A stretch of DNA of 62,083 bases, taken from NCBI RefSeq assembly GCF_011040495.1, contig NZ_CP049043.1, forward strand, positions 1-62,083, in the 5' to 3' direction. Numbering within the stretch: the stretch's first letter is position 1; each line of letters begins with the position of its first letter. Made by a program: the position numbers and the translations under genes. Origin of the DNA: Pseudohalocynthiibacter aestuariivivens (GTDB lineage: Bacteria > Pseudomonadota > Alphaproteobacteria > Rhodobacterales > Rhodobacteraceae). Shown here in pieces: positions 18,011 through 26,002 of the stretch. The notes beneath the pieces are model-generated. The model had not been told where the DNA came from, did not search any database, and was given only the letters and a program-made list of their open reading frames with translations.

Positions 18011-19644
18011 ATGAATATCCTCTACATCATGTTCGACCAGCTTCGGTTCGATTACCTCAGTTGCGCTGGCCACCCTGCGCTGCACACCCCCAATATCGAC
18101 CGCATCGCGTCAATGGGTGTGCGCTTTACCAACGCCTACACCCAGTCCCCGGTCTGCGGTCCGGCACGGATGAGCGCCTATACCGGGCGCTATGTCAGCA
18201 GCCACGGCGCGCAATGGAACGGCTATCCCCTGCGCGTCGGAGAGCTGACGCTGGGCGATCACTTGCGCGCGGGCGGTACAGGCTGCTGGCTGATAGGCAA
18301 GACCCATATGCGCGCCGATGCGGCTGGCATGGCACGGCTGGGCCTGACGCCCGACAGCGTGATCGGCGCGCGGCAGGCCGAATGCGGCTTCGACGTCTGG
18401 TGTCGCGATGATGGCCTCTGGGCCGAGGGGCGCGCCGGTCCCTATGACCGCAACCCCAGCCCCTATAACGCCTATCTCAAGGCGCGCGGTTATGCCGGTG
18501 ACAACCCTTGGGCCGATTTTGCCAATGCCGGGACAACCGACGACCAGATCGCCAGCGGCTGGTTCATGGCCAACGCGGGCAAGCCCGCCAATATTGACGA
18601 ACCCGACAGCGAAACCCCGTGGCTGACCCGGCAGGCCATCGACTTTATCGCGCAGGCCACCGGGCCGTGGTGCGCGCATGTCAGCTATATCAAACCGCAT
18701 TGGCCCTATATCGTGCCTGCCCCCTATCACGACCTATACGGGGTCAACGATGTTCTGCCCGCTGTGCGCGCGGCATCAGAGATGGACGATCCCCACCCCA
18801 TTTATGCCGCCTTTGCCGGGGGCAGGATCGGCCAGAGCTTTGCCCGTGACGACGTGCGCGCGGCGGTGATCCCGGCCTATATGGGCCTGATCAAACAGGC
18901 CGACGATCAGATGGGCCGCCTGCTGGATTATCTGGAACGCAGCGGGCGGATGGATGATACGATGATCATCCTGACCTCGGATCACGGCGATTATCTGGGC
19001 GACCACTGGCTGGGCGAAAAGGACCTGTTTCACGCGCCCTCGGTCAAGGTTCCGCTGATTATCCGCGATCCACGCCACACGGCGGACGCCACGCGCGGCA
19101 CCACCTGCGATGCGCTGGTCGAGGCGATTGACGTGACCGCGACGATCATCGACGCCGCCGGATCCAAAGTGCCCGAACACATCGTCGAGGGGCGGTCATT
19201 GCTGCCTTACCTGTCGGGGGACACGCCCCCTGCCCCGCGCGATTTCGTCATCAGCGAATATGATTATTCGGCCCATCCTGCCTGTGCCGGGCTGGATGTG
19301 GCCCCCGCGATGCGCGCATGTTCATGGTGGCGGATCATGCGTGGAAGATGGTGCATTGCGAGGGTGGATTTCGTCCGATGCTGTTTGATCTGATAAATGA
19401 CCCGGACGAGCTGATCGATCTGGGCGGCGACCCAAACCATACGGCGGTGCGTGCCATGATGTATGACAAGCTGCATATCTGGGCGCGGCGCATGTCGCAG
19501 CGCGTGACCATGACCGATGCCGATATCGCCCGGTCCCGCGACGGGGCCGACGAGGTCGGCGTACTGATCGGGTTGTATGAAGAGAACGAGATAGACCCGG
19601 AACTGAGCGCACGCTACCGCGGCAAGGTGCCAAAACGCGAGTAA
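18011..19644 (+). pseudogene. Formylglycine sulfatase / phosphonate monoester hydrolase-like, frameshifted
   Basis: The first frame (18011-19393) begins NILYIMFDQLRFDYLSC, with metal-binding Asp, and carries CGPAR, the C-x-P/A-x-R site where Cys becomes formylglycine. Further family residues are GKTHM, KPHWPY and TSDHGDYLGDHWLGEKD. Around 19306-19309 the frame changes. Family-like sequence (DARMFMVADHAWKMVH, then RPMLFDLINDPDEL) continues in another frame to TAA at 19644. Restoring one base in GCCCCCGCGATG would rejoin the frames, so this is a single-base deletion or a sequencing error. Full length would be about 544 residues, normal for the phosphonate monoester hydrolase/arylsulfatase superfamily. 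Without the fix the product ends in 25-30 unrelated residues and loses the conserved C-terminal part. Substrate unknown. Confidence 0.75.
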
Positions 19645-19655
19645 TTGTGGCGTAG

Positions 19656-19673
19656 GCCGGGCTTCAGCCCGGC
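19656..19673. terminator. Strong GC hairpin between convergent genes
   Basis: GCCGGGC-TTCA-GCCCGGC is a perfect 7-bp stem with a 4-base loop. It overlaps the stop codon of the minus-strand DUF2783 gene and lies 12 bases past the plus-strand sulfatase stop. No T-run follows on either strand, so it may act as an mRNA-stabilising or REP-type hairpin rather than an intrinsic terminator. Confidence 0.45.
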
Positions 19674-19861
19674 ACGACCTCCCGCGCCAAGGTCAATGCC
19701 TGCCGTAACACCCCGCGATCACCGACATGATTCGCCAGAATCAGAATCAGCCGTGCGTTCAACGCATCGCTTTGGTCCTGTGTCAGACCCTCATGCACGC
19801 CGAGCAATTCATCATAGAACCCATCCGCGTCGTCGATATTGGGATCAAGGATCAGTGCCAT
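19664..19861 (-). CDS. DUF2783 small protein
   Basis: This is a 65-residue protein. The ATG at 19861 is chosen over a GTG at 19867 because AAGGAG sits 7 bases before the ATG but only 1 base before the GTG. The sequence (SDALNARLILILANHVGD in the middle) matches the small DUF2783 family, which is typically encoded directly beside flavoprotein aromatic monooxygenases, as here. It has no membrane segment. No biochemical role is established; a partner or regulator of the adjacent monooxygenase is a fair inference. It is the last gene of the homogentisate operon. Confidence 0.8.
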   Translation of the reverse strand: MALILDPNIDDADGFYDELLGVHEGLTQDQSDALNARLILILANHVGDRGVLRQALTLAREVVPG

Positions 19862-19863
19862 CC

Positions 19864-21486
19864 TCACGCTCCTTTGCCAATCGCACGACGCAGCGCCGCC
19901 ACGATTAAATCCATTCCTGCCTGTGGCCAGCGTGCGACCACATGCTGATCGGGCCGTATCAGATAAAGCGCCTGTTCGGCCTCGCCCAGATACCGCGCGG
20001 CCAACGCCCTCGTCGGGTCATCGTGTTCGGTCGTCAGTTCGACCCGATCCACCGCGATCCCGTCGACCTCGGCCATATCAGGCAGCACCGCATTGATCCC
20101 CAGCAGTGCGAACCGACCCGCCAGCCGATCCAGCAGGAACCCGTCTTTGAGCGGCGCATCGACACAGGCCGCACCGGGCCGGGTGCGGGCGGGGCCGCCC
20201 AACGCGTCCGCCCCGGTCAGCGGCAGCCCATCATAGACACATGGCACCGACAAACGGCCTGAATTGACAAAGGACCGGGCAAAGGCATGATCCCGCGCCA
20301 GCGTCAGCACCGCGTTGCGGAACCTCTTGCTGACAGCGCTTTTGGGTGTCAGAAAATCGGTGGCGCGGGTGGAATGCAGAATATTTTCGTCCGCACCATG
20401 CACCCGTTCGGCGCAATAACTGTCCAGCAACGCATCGGGTGCCACCCCCCGGATCACCATATCCAGCTTCCACGCCAGATTATCCGCGTCCTGTATCCCC
20501 GAGTTTGCACCCCGCGCACCAAAGGGCGACACCTGATGCGCAGCATCACCCGCGAACAAGACCCGTCCATGTCGGAACTTGCGCATCCTGCGGCACTGAA
20601 ACGTATAGATCGAGGTCCAGTCCAACGTGTATTTCGCCCCCTGCCCCAGCATCCCATCGACCCGTGCCCGCACCCGCTCCGGTGCCAGCTCTGCCGCGCG
20701 ATCAATGTCCCAGCCCAGCTGAAAATCCAGCCGCCAGATGTCGTCGGGTTGTTTGTGCAACAACGCCGATTGTCCGGCCCCCTCGAATGGTGGCTCGAAC
20801 CAGAACCAGCGTTCGGTCGGAAAATCGGCGGTCATTTTCACATCTGCGATCAGGAAATTGTCCTCGAACACGCGTCCGTCAAAATCCAGCCCCATCACAT
20901 CGCGCAGCGCCGAACGCGCGCCATCACAAGCAATCAACCAATCAGCCGCGACCGTATAAGGGCCATCAGGGGTTTCGACCTGCAACACCGAATGATCGTC
21001 CTGCGGGGTCATGCCGGTGACACGGGTGCCGCCGCGTATCTCGATCGGCGCGCCATCGGTTGCCGCCGCACGAATTGCGTCCACAAGGAACCGCTCGAAA
21101 TAGGGTTGCTGAAGGTTGATGAAGGCCGGGTTACGATGCCCCGCTTCGGGTTGCAGATCAAACTCGAACAGCTGTGCATCGCCATGAAACACCCGCCCGA
21201 TGTTCCACACCACCCCCTTGTCCAGCATCGGTGCGCCTGCGCCCAGACGATGCGCGATCTCCAGCGTCCGCTTGGCAAAGCAGATGGCGCGGCTGCCCTG
21301 CCCCACGCCCTCGTTGTCATCCAGCAGCAGAACCGACGTACCCCGCCGCCCCAGATCAAGCGCAACAGCGAGGCCCACCGGCCCGCCCCCGACCACCACG
21401 ACCGGGTGGCGCTGCGCAGGTCCGTCCTGCGCAGGCACCCGCTGGTAGGGATAGAGGCGATGGGTCAGATGATCCTCGCGCATCAC
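19864..21486 (-). CDS. FAD-dependent aromatic monooxygenase (PheA/MhpA type)
   Basis: This 540-residue protein shows all three flavoprotein hydroxylase fingerprints: GGGPVGLAVALDLGRRG (Rossmann, about residue 33), LIACDGARSALRD (DG motif, about 186) and VLFAGDAAHQVSPFGARGAN (GD motif, about 311). A thioredoxin-like C-terminal part completes the PheA/MhpA architecture. These enzymes use NAD(P)H and O2 to hydroxylate phenolic rings. Being in one operon with homogentisate dioxygenase, it may make homogentisate or a relative, for example by 3-hydroxyphenylacetate 6-hydroxylation. That substrate is inference. The start ATG at 21486 lies 6 bases after the DinB-type gene's stop, and the gene partner DUF2783 follows. 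Confidence 0.87.
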   Translation of the reverse strand: MMREDHLTHRLYPYQRVPAQDGPAQRHPVVVVGGGPVGLAVALDLGRRGTSVLLLDDNEGVGQGSRAICFAKRTLEIAHRLGAGAPMLDKGVVWNIGRVFHGDAQLFEFDLQPEAGHRNPAFINLQQPYFERFLVDAIRAAATDGAPIEIRGGTRVTGMTPQDDHSVLQVETPDGPYTVAADWLIACDGARSALRDVMGLDFDGRVFEDNFLIADVKMTADFPTERWFWFEPPFEGAGQSALLHKQPDDIWRLDFQLGWDIDRAAELAPERVRARVDGMLGQGAKYTLDWTSIYTFQCRRMRKFRHGRVLFAGDAAHQVSPFGARGANSGIQDADNLAWKLDMVIRGVAPDALLDSYCAERVHGADENILHSTRATDFLTPKSAVSKRFRNAVLTLARDHAFARSFVNSGRLSVPCVYDGLPLTGADALGGPARTRPGAACVDAPLKDGFLLDRLAGRFALLGINAVLPDMAEVDGIAVDRVELTTEHDDPTRALAARYLGEAEQALYLIRPDQHVVARWPQAGMDLIVAALRRAIGKGA

Positions 21487-21492
21487 CGGCCC

Positions 21493-22008
21493 TCAGTCCT
21501 GCCAGCGCGCGGCAGATGGCACGCGGCCATAGGTCAGGTGAAAATCATCCAGTTGCGGCGGCGCGATCCCCAGTGTTTGTAACTGCACATGCGCCTGTCC
21601 GCGATGATGCACCTGATGCTGAATAAGATGTAGCAACAGCGCATCGACCCGCTCGGGCACTGGCCCGCCATCGCGTTGGGTGGTGCGCATCTCGTTCAGG
21701 GTCTGCGCGCCTAAACCGTCACAAATCGCGATCAGCCGCGCATCCATCGCCGCCTGCGCCTTGGCCAGCGTCACCGCATCGGTGATGTCAGGCGCGTCGA
21801 TCTGCGCATAGGGCACCGACGCCCCCTCAAGCGCCGCAATATAGTACCGATCCACCAGCAGGATGTGGTTCATCGTCGCCGCCAGTGAACCAAAAAAACC
21901 CGGCGCAGGGGCAGTCAGCGCACCCTCTTCCAGTGTCTGTATCGCCGCATAAAGCGTTTCGTTCGCCCAAGCGTTGTTACGCGCCATGCTGCTATAGGGC
22001 GCGTTCAT
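21493..22008 (-). CDS. DinB-fold protein, candidate thiol-dependent isomerase/transferase
   Basis: The ATG at 22008 overlaps the upstream TGA (ATGA); the frame extends to 22026 but only inside the previous gene. The product is 171 residues, normal for DinB/DfsB four-helix-bundle proteins. Likely metal ligands are His in MNHILLVDRYY and the HLIQHQVHHRGQAH helix, matching the family's three-His site. DinB-fold enzymes include mycothiol-dependent maleylpyruvate isomerase and other thiol S-transferases. The pathway needs maleylacetoacetate isomerised to fumarylacetoacetate before hydrolysis, and no zeta-class glutathione transferase is encoded in the operon. This protein could therefore fill that step; that is inference. 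A detoxification role is the alternative. Confidence 0.8.
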   Translation of the reverse strand: MNAPYSSMARNNAWANETLYAAIQTLEEGALTAPAPGFFGSLAATMNHILLVDRYYIAALEGASVPYAQIDAPDITDAVTLAKAQAAMDARLIAICDGLGAQTLNEMRTTQRDGGPVPERVDALLLHLIQHQVHHRGQAHVQLQTLGIAPPQLDDFHLTYGRVPSAARWQD

Positions 22009-22955
22009 CCCTGCAATGCCTCCCACATCTGCAAATCACGCGCTGCGGTCCAGATGCGGGGCGTGTCGATGCCGCGCGCCTCGTCATAGGCGCGGGCGAC
22101 GTTAAAGGGCAGGCAATGCTCGTAAATCGCGTAATCGGCAAATTTCGGGTCGCACTCGGCGCGCACCGCATCCCATGCCTGTTTCAGTGTGCCACCCCGC
22201 GCCGCGACCCGCGCCGCCGGAGCATAGGTGCTGGCCACAAAATCGCGGGTGCTGGCAATCGCACGGTCGACTGCCGCGCGTCCGATCAGCGCGCCACCGC
22301 GCCCCGGCGCGATGGCGTCCACGTCAAATGCCGCGATATTGTCCAGCGTGTCGTGCCAGTCGTGAAAATGCCCGTCACCGCAATAGCACGCGCTGTGGTC
22401 CTCGACGATATCGCCGGTGAACATCACGTTTTCGTCTGGCACATGGATCACGATATCGCCCGCCGTATGCGCCCGGCCCAGATGCATCAGGTCCACCCGA
22501 CGGTTGCCCAGATAGACAGTCATCGCATCGCTAAACGTGGTCGTCGGCCATGTCAGGCCGGGAATGCTTTCGTGCCCCTCAAACAACCGTGGAAAGCGTT
22601 GAAATTCACTGTCCCAGTCCTCTTGGCCGCGCTCCACCACCATCGCGCGGGCCACGTCCGACATGATGATCTGATCCGCCCCATAGGCGGACGCGCCCAG
22701 CACCCGGACCGCATGGTAATGGGTCAGCACCACATGGCTGATCGGTTTGTCCGTGATTTCGCGCACCTTCTCGATCACCTTGCCGGCCAGACGCGGTGTT
22801 GCCTGCGCCTCGACGATCATCACGCTATCATCGCCAATGATCACCCCCGAATTCGGATCACCCTCGGCGGTAAAGGCCCAGAGCCCCGCACCCACCTCGT
22901 CAAAGGTAATTTTCTTCTCGGTCAGGTCACCCTGCGACGCAAAAGCCTTGGCCAT
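22005..22955 (-). CDS. Metallo-beta-lactamase-fold hydrolase with modified metal site
   Basis: The product is 316 residues from the ATG at 22955, with GGAG and GGGA upstream; a GTG at 22967 overlaps the hydrolase gene before it. The fold is recognised from LTHYHAVRVLGAS, LGRAHTAGD and VMFTGDIVEDH. In the canonical HxHxDH motif, Asp and the last His bind the second metal. Here the motif reads HYHAVR, so those two are lost while site-one ligands (two His, and His in RAHTAGD) remain. A mononuclear or altered site is likely. The gene sits between the fumarylacetoacetase-type gene and the DinB gene with overlapping ends. It may hydrolyse a thioester or lactone by-product of the pathway, but no substrate is evident. 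Confidence 0.82.
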   Translation of the reverse strand: MAKAFASQGDLTEKKITFDEVGAGLWAFTAEGDPNSGVIIGDDSVMIVEAQATPRLAGKVIEKVREITDKPISHVVLTHYHAVRVLGASAYGADQIIMSDVARAMVVERGQEDWDSEFQRFPRLFEGHESIPGLTWPTTTFSDAMTVYLGNRRVDLMHLGRAHTAGDIVIHVPDENVMFTGDIVEDHSACYCGDGHFHDWHDTLDNIAAFDVDAIAPGRGGALIGRAAVDRAIASTRDFVASTYAPAARVAARGGTLKQAWDAVRAECDPKFADYAIYEHCLPFNVARAYDEARGIDTPRIWTAARDLQMWEALQG

Positions 22956-22957
22956 GT

Positions 22958-23929
22958 CTATTCCCACTCCTGAATCATGTGATTGAGCACGCCAAACGGC
23001 CTGTCGCCCTGTTCATCCTCATACCAGATGCGCACGTGGTCACCTGCCTGTAAAAATCCCGTCGCTGGAGCGCCGTGCAGAATGGTCTCGACCATCCGTT
23101 GCTCGGCAATGCAGGCGTATCCACGCCCGCCCTCGGCCACAGGTGTCCCCGGCCCGCCACCCGCATCCCGGTTCGATACGGTGCCCGACCCGATCACCGT
23201 CCCGGCGGGCAGTGCGCGGGTTTTGGCGGCATGGGCGATGAGTTGGCCAAAATCAAAGGTCATGTCCTCGCCAGTGGCCACCCGACCGAACGGCGCGCCG
23301 TTCAGGTCAACGCACAGCGTTCCGTGCAGCCGGCGACCGTCCCACTGCGGCAACGCATCCGGCGAAATCGCGACCGGCGCGCAGGCGGATGGCGGTTTTG
23401 ACTGAACAAAGCCAAAGCCTTTGGACAACTCGTCAGGAATGAGGTTGCGCAAGCTCCAGTCGTTCAGAACCATGACAAACCGGATCGCCGCCGCTGCATC
23501 CTCGGCGCTGACGCCCATAGGCACATCGCCGGTGATCACTGCAATCTCGCCCTCGAAATCAATGCCCCAATCCGGGTTCGCCCTATATCTGCTCTGACCA
23601 GAGCGAAAATCGGCACAGCCCTGATACATCAGCGGATCACTCCAGAACCGTTCGGGCATTTCCGCCCCGCGTGCCTGACGGACCAGTGCAACATGGTTCA
23701 CATAGGCCGACCCGTCCAAAAATGTATGCGTGCGCGGCAACGGGGCCAGACAATCGGCCTGATCCAGCGCGATCGCTTCTGTTTCACATTCCGGCACCGC
23801 CGCGCCCGACTCCAGCAAGCCCGCCAGACTGCCGTGCCCGATCACCCGGCGGCCCCTCAAACTGCCGTCCGGCATCTGTTCGACAACAAAGAGGCCCTCA
23901 GGCTGTCGTCCGTGCGTGACAACCTTCAC
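22958..23929 (-). CDS. Fumarylacetoacetate hydrolase family protein
   Basis: This is a 323-residue FAH-fold protein. Motifs include DFEGEIAVITG, which holds metal-binding acidic residues, VLNDWSLRNLIPDE, GFVQSKPPSACAPVAISPD and VIGSGTVSNRD. It is shorter than eukaryotic-type fumarylacetoacetase (about 420) and fits the bacterial single-domain FAH group. Its position directly after homogentisate dioxygenase (31-base gap) supports fumarylacetoacetate to fumarate plus acetoacetate as the reaction, the last step of tyrosine/phenylalanine degradation. Cytosolic. Whether maleylacetoacetate is also accepted, which would make an isomerase unnecessary, cannot be told from sequence. Confidence 0.88.
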   Translation of the reverse strand: MKVVTHGRQPEGLFVVEQMPDGSLRGRRVIGHGSLAGLLESGAAVPECETEAIALDQADCLAPLPRTHTFLDGSAYVNHVALVRQARGAEMPERFWSDPLMYQGCADFRSGQSRYRANPDWGIDFEGEIAVITGDVPMGVSAEDAAAAIRFVMVLNDWSLRNLIPDELSKGFGFVQSKPPSACAPVAISPDALPQWDGRRLHGTLCVDLNGAPFGRVATGEDMTFDFGQLIAHAAKTRALPAGTVIGSGTVSNRDAGGGPGTPVAEGGRGYACIAEQRMVETILHGAPATGFLQAGDHVRIWYEDEQGDRPFGVLNHMIQEWE

Positions 23930-23960
23930 GCCGCCCCCGCTTTCTTTTTTGCGAAAATGC

Positions 23961-25322
23961 TCATTTACGCCCCGGTGATCCGTCGAACTTCTTTTCCAGA
24001 CTGTCCCAACAGTCGATGTAATCGTCCTGCAACGGCGCCTCTTTTCCTGCGAATGCGGTCAGTTGCTGGGGGAATCTGGTCTCGAACATGAACGACATGG
24101 TGTTATCCAGCTTCTCGGGGCCAAGGTCCGCGTTGGACGCGCCCTCGAACGCACCCTTGTCCGGCCCGTGCGGCAGCATCATGTTGTGCAGGCTCATGCC
24201 GCCGGGAACAAACTCTTTGGGCTTGGCGTCGTACTGCCCATAGATGTTGCCCATCAGCTCTGACATCACGTTCTTATGATACCACGGCGGGCGGAACGTA
24301 TCCTCTGCCACCATCCAGCGTTCGCGGAACAACACAAAGTCGATATTGGCCGTGCCCGCCTGCCCCGATGGCGCGGTCAGCACGGTAAAGATCGACGGAT
24401 CGGGATGATCGAACAGGATCGCACCGACCGGGCAATAGGTGCGCAGATCGTATTTGACCGGCGCGTAATTGCCATGCCACGCCACCACGTCCAGCGGGCT
24501 TTGCTTGATATGCGTGACGTGAAATTCGCCGCACCATTTCACCGTAACAGTGGACGGCACCTCGCGATCCTCGAACGCCGCGACCGGCGATTTGAAATCG
24601 CGACGGTTGGCCATGCAGTTGGCCCCGATCGGTCCCCTGCCCGGCAGCTCGAACTTGGCACCGTAGTTTTCGCAGACAAAGCCACGGCACGGCCCGTCCA
24701 GCACCTCGACCCGGTAGAGCAATCCGCGCGGCAGGATCGCGATCTCCTTGGGCTCCAGATCAATGATCCCCAGCTCGGTACAGAACCGCAACCGGCCCTC
24801 TTGCGGAACCACCAGCAGCTCGGAATCGGCGGAGTAGAAATAGCTGTCGACCATGCTCTCGGTGACCAGATAAATATGGCTGGCCATGCCGACCTGCGTG
24901 TGCACATCGCCCGCCGTGGTCATGCTGCGCATTCCCGTCAGCCATGTCAGCGGCGCGTCATCATGTGGAATCGGATCCCAGCGATACTGGCCCAGACTGG
25001 TCACGTCCGGCACGATGTTCGGCGCTGATTTCCAATAGGGCAGCGCGATTTTCTCGTAGCGGTGCGAATGTTTGACCGATGGGCGGATGCGATAGCACCA
25101 CGTCCGCTCGTTCTGGTGGCTGGGCGCGGTAAAGGCAGTGCCGCTCAGTTGTTCGCCGTATAGGCCATAGTTGCATTTCTGCGGGCTGTTCATGCCCTGA
25201 GGCAGCGCGCCCGGCAGGGCCTCTGTTTCGAAGTCATTGCCAAAGCCGGGCATGTAGCCCGCGTGCGGACCGGGCAGCGATGGCGCCTGCGTCATGCCGT
25301 GGGGTTTGGTCTGCGTCGTCAT
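23961..25322 (-). CDS. hmgA: Homogentisate 1,2-dioxygenase
   Basis: The ATG at 25322 is chosen because GGAGG sits 5 bases upstream; the longer start at 25346 lacks a site. The product is 453 residues, the normal length. Highly conserved HmgA sequence runs throughout: YMPGFGNDFETEA, NERTWCYRIRPS, CRGFVCENYGAKFELPGRGP. The iron ligands are visible in PPWYHKNVMSELMG (His and Glu six apart) and MLPHGPD (His). The enzyme opens homogentisate to maleylacetoacetate with O2 and Fe(II). It is the first gene of the operon, so expression probably starts in the 25323-25403 gap. No regulator gene is adjacent. Confidence 0.97.
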   Translation of the reverse strand: MTTQTKPHGMTQAPSLPGPHAGYMPGFGNDFETEALPGALPQGMNSPQKCNYGLYGEQLSGTAFTAPSHQNERTWCYRIRPSVKHSHRYEKIALPYWKSAPNIVPDVTSLGQYRWDPIPHDDAPLTWLTGMRSMTTAGDVHTQVGMASHIYLVTESMVDSYFYSADSELLVVPQEGRLRFCTELGIIDLEPKEIAILPRGLLYRVEVLDGPCRGFVCENYGAKFELPGRGPIGANCMANRRDFKSPVAAFEDREVPSTVTVKWCGEFHVTHIKQSPLDVVAWHGNYAPVKYDLRTYCPVGAILFDHPDPSIFTVLTAPSGQAGTANIDFVLFRERWMVAEDTFRPPWYHKNVMSELMGNIYGQYDAKPKEFVPGGMSLHNMMLPHGPDKGAFEGASNADLGPEKLDNTMSFMFETRFPQQLTAFAGKEAPLQDDYIDCWDSLEKKFDGSPGRK

Positions 25323-25403
25323 CGTCGCCTCCGATCCGGGGTTCACGCAAAAGCTATCAGTTCGTCGTGTAACTCACAACAAAAGCACCCTCCCCTGACC
25401 GGC

Positions 25404-25703
25404 TCAGAATCCCTGCATCAGCATGTCGATTGCGGCGGTGATCTGCTCGGATTGGTCGGACAACGACCCGACCGGCGCAGCGATTGCGGCGCTGGGGAGT
25501 GCTGCCATGAATTGCGTGACCATCACATGCGGCGCACCGTCCAGATCAAACACCGGGTTCAGCCGACGCGCGGGTGTCGGCGCGTCGGCCAAAGGCAGCA
25601 ACGGCACCACCATGCGCGTGTTCAGGACCTCCAGCAGATCGCTTTGAACATCCAGCAGATAGCCCGGCCCGTCCGGGGACAGGTACACATCAAACCGCGC
25701 CAT
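25404..25703 (-). CDS. ccdB: CcdB-type toxin
   Basis: This 99-residue protein aligns along its length with CcdB: RFDVYLSPDGPGYLLDVQSD at the start, then MVVPLLPL and a C-terminal helix. CcdB of F plasmid ends LMFWGI, where the Trp-Gly-Ile is needed to poison DNA gyrase. Here the end reads LMQGF, so the Trp is replaced by Gln, which may weaken or change activity. The start ATG abuts the antitoxin's stop with no gap, the normal order in ccd operons. It probably stabilises this replicon by post-segregational killing. Confidence 0.88.
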   Translation of the reverse strand: MARFDVYLSPDGPGYLLDVQSDLLEVLNTRMVVPLLPLADAPTPARRLNPVFDLDGAPHVMVTQFMAALPSAAIAAPVGSLSDQSEQITAAIDMLMQGF

Positions 25704-25934
25704 TCAGAACTGCCGGTAGCGCGCCAGCGGCAGTCCGTTTTCATCCACATAGGCGTTCGAGCTGGCCAGCGCGGCAGCGTTTTCCGCCTGCCATTCGCGC
25801 GCGCGCATTTCTGCCACGGCGGCACGCACGCCGGCCTCGGCGGCGCGACTGACATTGATGCGTAATGATTTGGCCTCGGCCAACAGCGTCGCATCCAGCG
25901 AGAGGTTCGTAGGCTTGCGATTCTGGGCGTTCAT
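25704..25934 (-). CDS. ccdA: CcdA-type antitoxin
   Basis: This 76-residue protein has the CcdA layout: an N-terminal ribbon-helix-helix part (KPTNLSLDATLLAEAKSLRI) for operator binding and dimerisation, and a C-terminal arm (WQAENAAALASSNAYVDENG) that wraps the toxin. The ending GLPLARYRQF matches the conserved G-L-P-L-x-x-x-R-x-F tail. It precedes the toxin gene directly. CcdA/CcdB complexes usually repress their own promoter, expected in the 25935-26002 gap. Confidence 0.9.
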   Translation of the reverse strand: MNAQNRKPTNLSLDATLLAEAKSLRINVSRAAEAGVRAAVAEMRAREWQAENAAALASSNAYVDENGLPLARYRQF

Positions 25935-26002
25935 GGGTCGCTTCCTCGTGATGATGCGCGGGCAGTATACCCGCCAAATCTATGCGCATCAATATGCGCA
26001 TA

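Noticed and set aside
19942..21582. Long plus-strand frames opposite the FAD monooxygenase
   Set aside because: The minus strand shows all three flavoprotein motifs; the plus frames show none.
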